In this document: in pieces, positions 60,263-64,000 of the stretch
How the letters are laid out: each line of letters begins with the position of its first letter
Position numbering within the stretch: the first letter of the stretch is position 1
Source of the DNA: Clostridium beijerinckii HUN142
GTDB taxonomy: Bacteria > Bacillota > Clostridia > Clostridiales > Clostridiaceae
Assembly: GCF_000621745.1 (NCBI RefSeq)
Contig: NZ_KK211335.1
Location: forward strand, 607,098 to 671,097
Length of the DNA stretch: 64,000 nucleotides
Direction of reading: 5' to 3'
Position numbers and translations under genes: made by a program
The notes under the pieces: model-generated
What the model saw: only the letters and a program-made list of their open reading frames with translations
The model's database searches: none
Told to the model about the DNA's origin: nothing

Positions 60263-61497
60263 AGAGATTTATTATAAATGGTTTAGATATGGTTAATGTA
60301 ATTTATTTATGGACAGTTTTAATGAAAAAAAATCATGAGATAGCTAAATTTTTATCTAGTGTGATTATTACGTCCATTTTAATTACAATTATTGAAAGGC
60401 TAAATTTAAATACGGCTATTACGTATTTAATGATTATAATAGTAATCAAAATCATATATAAGGTATATTTAAAAGAAATTATACTAGGATTTTTTATGAC
60501 ATTACTTATAGAGATGAGCTTACAGCTAATATTGTTTTTAGTTATTGATAAATTTGTTTATGATGATACTATTATGATAATTGTTACAGAATTGGCTATA
60601 CTAGTTAGCATAATAATATTTTCAAAAAGTAATTTCAGTAGAGCTATTACCTTTAAAAGTATAGATAATAATATTTTAATTTATTTTGTATCAACATGTA
60701 GCATTTATGCGATAATCTTTAAGATTATTTGGAATTATGATAAAAAAATAATTTTAAATAATCTATTTATTACGGCAGTAATATTGAGCATATTGGTAGT
60801 TTCTCAAATATTAACATATGTATATATTGTAAAAGTAGCTAAAGAAAAAGAAACATTAAAAATTTCCAATGAATATAATTCTGTTATTGGTGAAATCGTT
60901 CAAGAAATTAAACGAAGGCAACATGATTTTGTTAATTATAAAAATACAATAAGAGGAATAGTAGAAGTTGTAGATGACAAAGATGTAAAATCAGCAATTA
61001 ATAGCTATATGAAAGATGAAGATGTATATGATAATGAGATAAATGAACTTATATATATTAATAATATAGTTATTATATCTATATTATATAGATATATAGG
61101 TAAAGCAAAAAAGTATAATATTAACTTTAAATATAATATAGAAAATGATGTTTTGGATGCTAATTTAAGTTACCATGAAATATCTAATGTACTAAATAAT
61201 CTGTTAAACAATGCTTTTGAAGAAGTAATTAAAGAGCAATGCATTAATAAAAATATTGAAATTAAAATTTTCAACGAAAAAAACACATCTCATTTAATAG
61301 TTAAAAATCAAATAACAAATTCTAATGATCTTAATTTAAATGAGATGTTTAAAAGAGGCTATTCTACTAAACATACTGATAATAGAGGTTATGGATTGTA
61401 CAATGTACAACAAATAATTGATTCACATAAAGGACATATAAAACTAAAAGTAGAATATGGAGAAATTATTTTTGATATCTATTTTAATAATTCTTGA
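60256..61497 (+). CDS. AgrC-type peptide-sensing histidine kinase (agr locus 2)
   Basis: 413 residues. Six to seven membrane helices occupy about residues 5-190, then the coiled coil and the phospho-acceptor His223 in KRRQHDFVNYKNTI, and a GHKL ATPase (NLLNNAFEEVI, NEMFKRGYSTKHTDNRGYGLYNVQQII). This is the layout of AgrC and other HPK10 receptors for cyclic peptides. It is coupled to the LytTR regulator and its 3' end overlaps agrD of the opposite strand by 19 bases. Confidence 0.9.
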   Translation: MLERFIINGLDMVNVIYLWTVLMKKNHEIAKFLSSVIITSILITIIERLNLNTAITYLMIIIVIKIIYKVYLKEIILGFFMTLLIEMSLQLILFLVIDKFVYDDTIMIIVTELAILVSIIIFSKSNFSRAITFKSIDNNILIYFVSTCSIYAIIFKIIWNYDKKIILNNLFITAVILSILVVSQILTYVYIVKVAKEKETLKISNEYNSVIGEIVQEIKRRQHDFVNYKNTIRGIVEVVDDKDVKSAINSYMKDEDVYDNEINELIYINNIVIISILYRYIGKAKKYNINFKYNIENDVLDANLSYHEISNVLNNLLNNAFEEVIKEQCINKNIEIKIFNEKNTSHLIVKNQITNSNDLNLNEMFKRGYSTKHTDNRGYGLYNVQQIIDSHKGHIKLKVEYGEIIFDIYFNNS

Positions 61498-61598
61498 GGA
61501 TAATCTGGCTCGCCGCAAAATGTAGCGCAACTTGATTTTGAGATTAAATTAAATATATTAAGTAGTATGGCTGAAAAAAAATTTATAGATTTTTGCAT
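61479..61598 (-). CDS. agrD: AgrD-type cyclic peptide precursor (locus 2)
   Basis: 39 residues. ATG at 61598 with GAAAGGAG upstream; leader MQKSINFFSAILLNIFNLIS, then KSS and CATFCGEPDYPQELLK. Aligned with Staphylococcus AgrD (CDFIM then DEVEVPKELTQ) this predicts a five-residue thiolactone CATFC with tail GEPDYPQELLK. A second cysteine as last ring residue is unusual. The gene starts inside the end of agrB (41-base overlap) and ends inside the end of the agrC-type gene on the other strand, which explains why it is easily missed. Confidence 0.88.
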   Translation of the reverse strand: MQKSINFFSAILLNIFNLISKSSCATFCGEPDYPQELLK

Positions 61599-62160
61599 TA
61601 GAAACAACTCCTTTCATATTGATGACAATTAATTGAATGATTTGGAAAAATAAGCTTATAAATATACAGTTACATACGTGAATATTTGGGAGTTCAAAAA
61701 ATAGCATGCCCCAAAAAGTTAACGATATTAAAGATAATATTTTTAATGTTGTTTTATTTGTTACAGGTCTTTTTTTGTTACGACAAGGAGCGTAAGCTAA
61801 AATTACAATAAAAGAAATTATAAAGAAAACCATATAAAAAGTAATATTTAGTTTTAATGACAATTTGCTAAAAAGTAACAATATTAAGAAATATGTTATG
61901 CTTAATATCAAACAGCCATTAAAAGTTTTGCAATGAATACCTCCACTTAAAGGCCTTGTTGAAATTAAAATAGAAAGAGATAATAAGAAGAATGGTACTT
62001 CATTTAAATTCCAAAAAATCAATAGTAATATTATTAATTTAGCTAAGTCTCCCAAAATAACTTCTAGGGTATACTGAATTTTCAGTAAATCTGTTTTAAT
62101 TAAAGAAGAGTTATTTTCTTCTAAGTACTTTGTTATAAAAGTTGATAGTAATTTTATCAT
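61558..62160 (-). CDS. agrB: AgrB-type peptide-processing membrane protease (locus 2)
   Basis: 200 residues, several membrane helices. The catalytic pair is His76 and Cys83 in RPLSGGIHCKTFNGCLI; an additional Cys77 directly follows the histidine. The motif RNKKRPVTN near residue 130 matches the basic loop of AgrB proteins. GGAGAGG precedes the ATG. It would process the AgrD encoded at its 3' end. Convergent with the kinase and regulator genes, so transmitter and receiver halves have separate promoters. Confidence 0.92.
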   Translation of the reverse strand: MIKLLSTFITKYLEENNSSLIKTDLLKIQYTLEVILGDLAKLIILLLIFWNLNEVPFFLLSLSILISTRPLSGGIHCKTFNGCLILSITYFLILLLFSKLSLKLNITFYMVFFIISFIVILAYAPCRNKKRPVTNKTTLKILSLISLTFWGMLFFELPNIHVCNCIFISLFFQIIQLIVINMKGVVSNAKIYKFFFSHTT

Positions 62161-62454
62161 TTTAACCTCTCCATATTATTTGGTGAATACTATCTTTATA
62201 AAGCATATTGGATAAAATTTCAACATTATTGGAACAAAACGTACAAATTCTGGAATGAAAAGAATATTTATTTGAAAAGTAAGCAAATAATTGATTAGCT
62301 TACTTTTAGTACTTTGTATTGTATGTTTAAAGAAAACACTATTTATTTAGTTTTAGTAATATGAGAATATATAAATGTGGTAAAGAGTGTTATTAACAAT
62401 TGTATTAAGCTTGGTGTTATTAATAATACTAGTAATTAAGAGGGGAGAGGTGAG

Positions 62455-63390
62455 ATGAAAAAACAACTTAGAAAAGTAATGATTTTAGCCGCGTCATTAT
62501 TAATGCTTTTGGGACAAACTCCTAACATTGTTTTTGCTGCAACTTCACCAAACATATCAAGTAGTGCTTATAACAGTGAAAACATATTTACGCAGAGTGG
62601 TTACAAAGGACAATGTACATGGTTTGTATGGGGACGTGTATATGAGAAATTAGGAATAAAGTTAAACTCTCAGTTTTATGGCAATGCAAAACAATGGTGG
62701 AATGAAACTACTTATCCGAAAGGACAAACACCAGCAGCTAATTCTATAGCAGTATTTGGGAATGGCAGTGCGGGACATGTTGTATTTATTGAAAGTGTTT
62801 CTGGTGACACAATATACTTTAATGAAGCTAACTATCATGTGAGCAAGGCATATGATGGCGCAGAGGAAAATCAGACAGTATCAGCATTTAAGAGTAGATC
62901 TGCGAATTTTCTTGGATTCATATATCTACAGGGTAATCCATCTGAGCCGAGTGATCCAACACAAAGTGGATTTACTTATCCAAATAATGCTAAAGTATCA
63001 GGAGATTTTCTTTACGTAAGAGATTCGAGTGGTAATATTATTCCTGATCGTAGAGTTGATGATGGGGATAAAATAACAGTATTGGATGTTAGTTATTCAA
63101 CTCAACTGGCTTTGATAGAATATCCAACACCTAATGGAGTAAGGACAGGATATGTTACAAATGCTACAAACATAATTAAATATTTTAATGCTGGAGCTTG
63201 GAAAAATGGTTCTACATCGGAAACTGTTTATGATTCTAATGGGAATACAATAGGATCACTATCGCCTGGTGAAATTGCGACACCACTATATCGTAAAAAT
63301 GGTAAGTTAAGTGTAGTTTACAATACATCTAAAGGTGCAAATACTAAATCAGGATTTGTAGTATATAATGGAGGTTTCAATAAATATTAA
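62455..63390 (+). CDS. Secreted CHAP-domain cell-wall hydrolase with SH3-like C-terminus
   Basis: 311 residues. A signal peptide (about 1-29, ending VFAA) precedes a CHAP amidase/endopeptidase domain with nucleophile Cys54 in GQCTWFVWGR and His108 in AGHVVFIESV, ending near FLGFIYLQG. A linker (NPSEPSDPTQSG) and two SH3-like modules (YVRDSSGNIIPDRRVDDGDKITVLDVSYSTQLALIEY and TVYDSNGNTIGSLSPGEIATPLYRKNGKLSVVYN) follow. It should cut peptidoglycan peptides. Adjacency to agr locus 2 suggests quorum control, unproven. The upstream 294 bases hold no gene. Confidence 0.9.
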   Translation: MKKQLRKVMILAASLLMLLGQTPNIVFAATSPNISSSAYNSENIFTQSGYKGQCTWFVWGRVYEKLGIKLNSQFYGNAKQWWNETTYPKGQTPAANSIAVFGNGSAGHVVFIESVSGDTIYFNEANYHVSKAYDGAEENQTVSAFKSRSANFLGFIYLQGNPSEPSDPTQSGFTYPNNAKVSGDFLYVRDSSGNIIPDRRVDDGDKITVLDVSYSTQLALIEYPTPNGVRTGYVTNATNIIKYFNAGAWKNGSTSETVYDSNGNTIGSLSPGEIATPLYRKNGKLSVVYNTSKGANTKSGFVVYNGGFNKY

Positions 63391-63508
63391 CAATTGATTT
63401 TTTAAAATGTGGGTATGACTTTAGTACAAAGATGAAAGTCTAAATGAGATTGTGGGTTAGAGAATAGGTTTTATATATACATCTATAAATAATAAATATA
63501 GTTTAACA

Positions 63509-63549
63509 AAAATTGATGATATAAAATGTTTGATATCATCAATTTTTTT
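63509..63549 (+). terminator. Terminator of the CHAP protein gene
   Basis: AAAATTGATGATAT (63509-63522) pairs with ATATCATCAATTTT (63533-63546) and is followed by TTTA. The T-run merges with the dispersed repeat. Confidence 0.85.
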
Positions 63550-63573
63550 ATTCTTTAGGAATTTATATTCCAA
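63544..63573. repeat. Dispersed repeat, block 1 (copy B)
   Basis: Second copy of the block at 25431-25460, one base different. Again it starts in a terminator T-run. Confidence 0.8.
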
Positions 63574-63603
63574 GCTCCACAGTCGCCTGCGATTTTGTTC
63601 TTA
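63574..63603. repeat. Dispersed repeat, block 2 (copy B)
   Basis: Identical to 25595-25624; here it directly follows block 1. Confidence 0.85.
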
Positions 63604-63792
63604 CTGTATTTTATATATAATCTAATGTGCAAATGTTTCTAAATAGTTTATAAGGTGAATTGAAAGAATTTATAAATTAAGGTTTTATATTTTTAAAATA
63701 TCGAAAGTGAGAAAATTAGTTGTTTTAATATTTAGTTTAGAATATTTAATATATACAACGGTTTCTAGCGTATCAGTATATGTAGTGGCTAG

Positions 63793-64000
63793 TATGATGG
63801 CGAATGGTAGCGAAAGATAAGAATAATTTCATAGAAAAGCAATAAAGTAAGAAATTAATATATGGCAGAGGTGTTAAGATAAAACACGTCGCTAAGAGAC
63901 ATAAACAAAACAACTTAAAAGGAAAAAGATTTTCTAGGAAGGTTGTTGACAATGTCGAATGGTGATGGTATGATAAAGATCCTCGCTAAGAGATGCGTAA
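63793..64000 (+). promoter_or_regulatory. Tandem strong promoters and leader, probably of a stable RNA operon
   Basis: A consensus promoter, TTGACA (63946-63951), 17 bases and TATGAT (63969-63974), is followed by a leader with TCGCTAAGAGA at 63983-63993. The same TCGCTAAGAGA occurs at 63889-63899 after TAAGATAAAA (63875-63884), and another TATGAT stands at 63793. Repeated promoter-plus-leader units of this kind are typical of rRNA operons. The window ends before any 16S sequence, so the operon identity is inference. Bases 63604-63790 hold no gene. Confidence 0.6.

Noticed and set aside
12891..63960. Spo0A-box-like heptamers TGTCGAA near 12891, 34183 and 63953
   Set aside because: By base composition several such heptamers are expected by chance in 64 kb, and the positions do not share a promoter geometry.
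1..64000. tRNA or rRNA genes and insertion sequences
   Set aside because: I found no T-arm-like GTTCGAATCC strings with fitting arms, no rRNA sequence and no transposase frame inside the window.

Overview
The window looks like a chromosomal segment of a low-GC, spore-forming, fermentative Clostridium (sensu stricto). This is inferred from the strong A+T bias, the strong GGAGG-type ribosome binding sites and the gene content: butyrate kinase, malic enzyme, an [FeFe]-hydrogenase-like protein, Spo0E-like and SspH-like sporulation proteins, Agr-type peptide signalling and choline-binding-type cell-wall repeats. A solvent-producing species of the C. beijerinckii kind would fit, but the species cannot be fixed from sequence alone. 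I found no tRNA gene, rRNA gene, phage block, intact insertion sequence or CRISPR array.

Layout. 0-2.6 kb: broken DJ-1-like gene end, then a flavin reductase / membrane protein / PadR regulator operon behind two identical palindromic operators. 2.9-9.1 kb: malate cassette (malic enzyme, KdgT-type permease, butyrate kinase) followed by a CitA/CitB-type two-component system. 9.1-13 kb: DEDDh exonuclease, AraC-clpP pair, divergent hydrogenase-like protein. 13.3-18.9 kb: YdcF and RlmA proteins, the first agr locus (two membrane proteins, agrB, an agrD too short for most gene finders), and a diguanylate cyclase and an HD-GYP domain split by a probable frameshift. 19-31 kb: housekeeping and regulatory singles (alpha/beta hydrolase, signal peptidase, sugar-binding protein, Spo0E-like peptide, CorC-type protein, M13 peptidase, a terpene-cyclase-like membrane protein, fabF). 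31-41 kb: decayed stretches, CPBP protease, secreted CAP protein, GH1 glucosidase, eroded EamA gene, multi-PAS kinase. 41-47 kb: complete five-gene peptide-type ABC transporter. 47-57.6 kb: transglutaminase-like secreted protein, aldo/keto reductase with its MerR operator and regulator, tandem glycine riboswitch on a CycA-type permease, DUF2167- and DUF5105-like proteins, a tandem hairpin array, sspH, bicovalent-flavin oxidase. 58-63.4 kb: TPR protein, a second and complete agr locus (LytTR regulator, AgrC-like kinase, agrB, hidden agrD), secreted CHAP hydrolase. 63.6-64 kb: promoter-rich leader running off the window, probably that of a stable RNA operon.

How the genes work together. Three self-contained regulatory circuits can be read directly: PadR operon with its operator, AKR promoter with a NmlR/AdhR-type operator and adjacent MerR gene, and glycine riboswitch with permease. 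The two agr loci predict two different five-residue thiolactone signals (CWYGH and CATFC). Only the second has its own kinase and response regulator, and a secreted cell-wall hydrolase lies beside it. The most novel-looking item is the 55.2-55.6 kb array of about nine hairpins spaced roughly 42 bp apart. Several have GNRA-like loops when read on the minus strand, and the array sits between a plausible minus-strand promoter and a minus-strand terminator.
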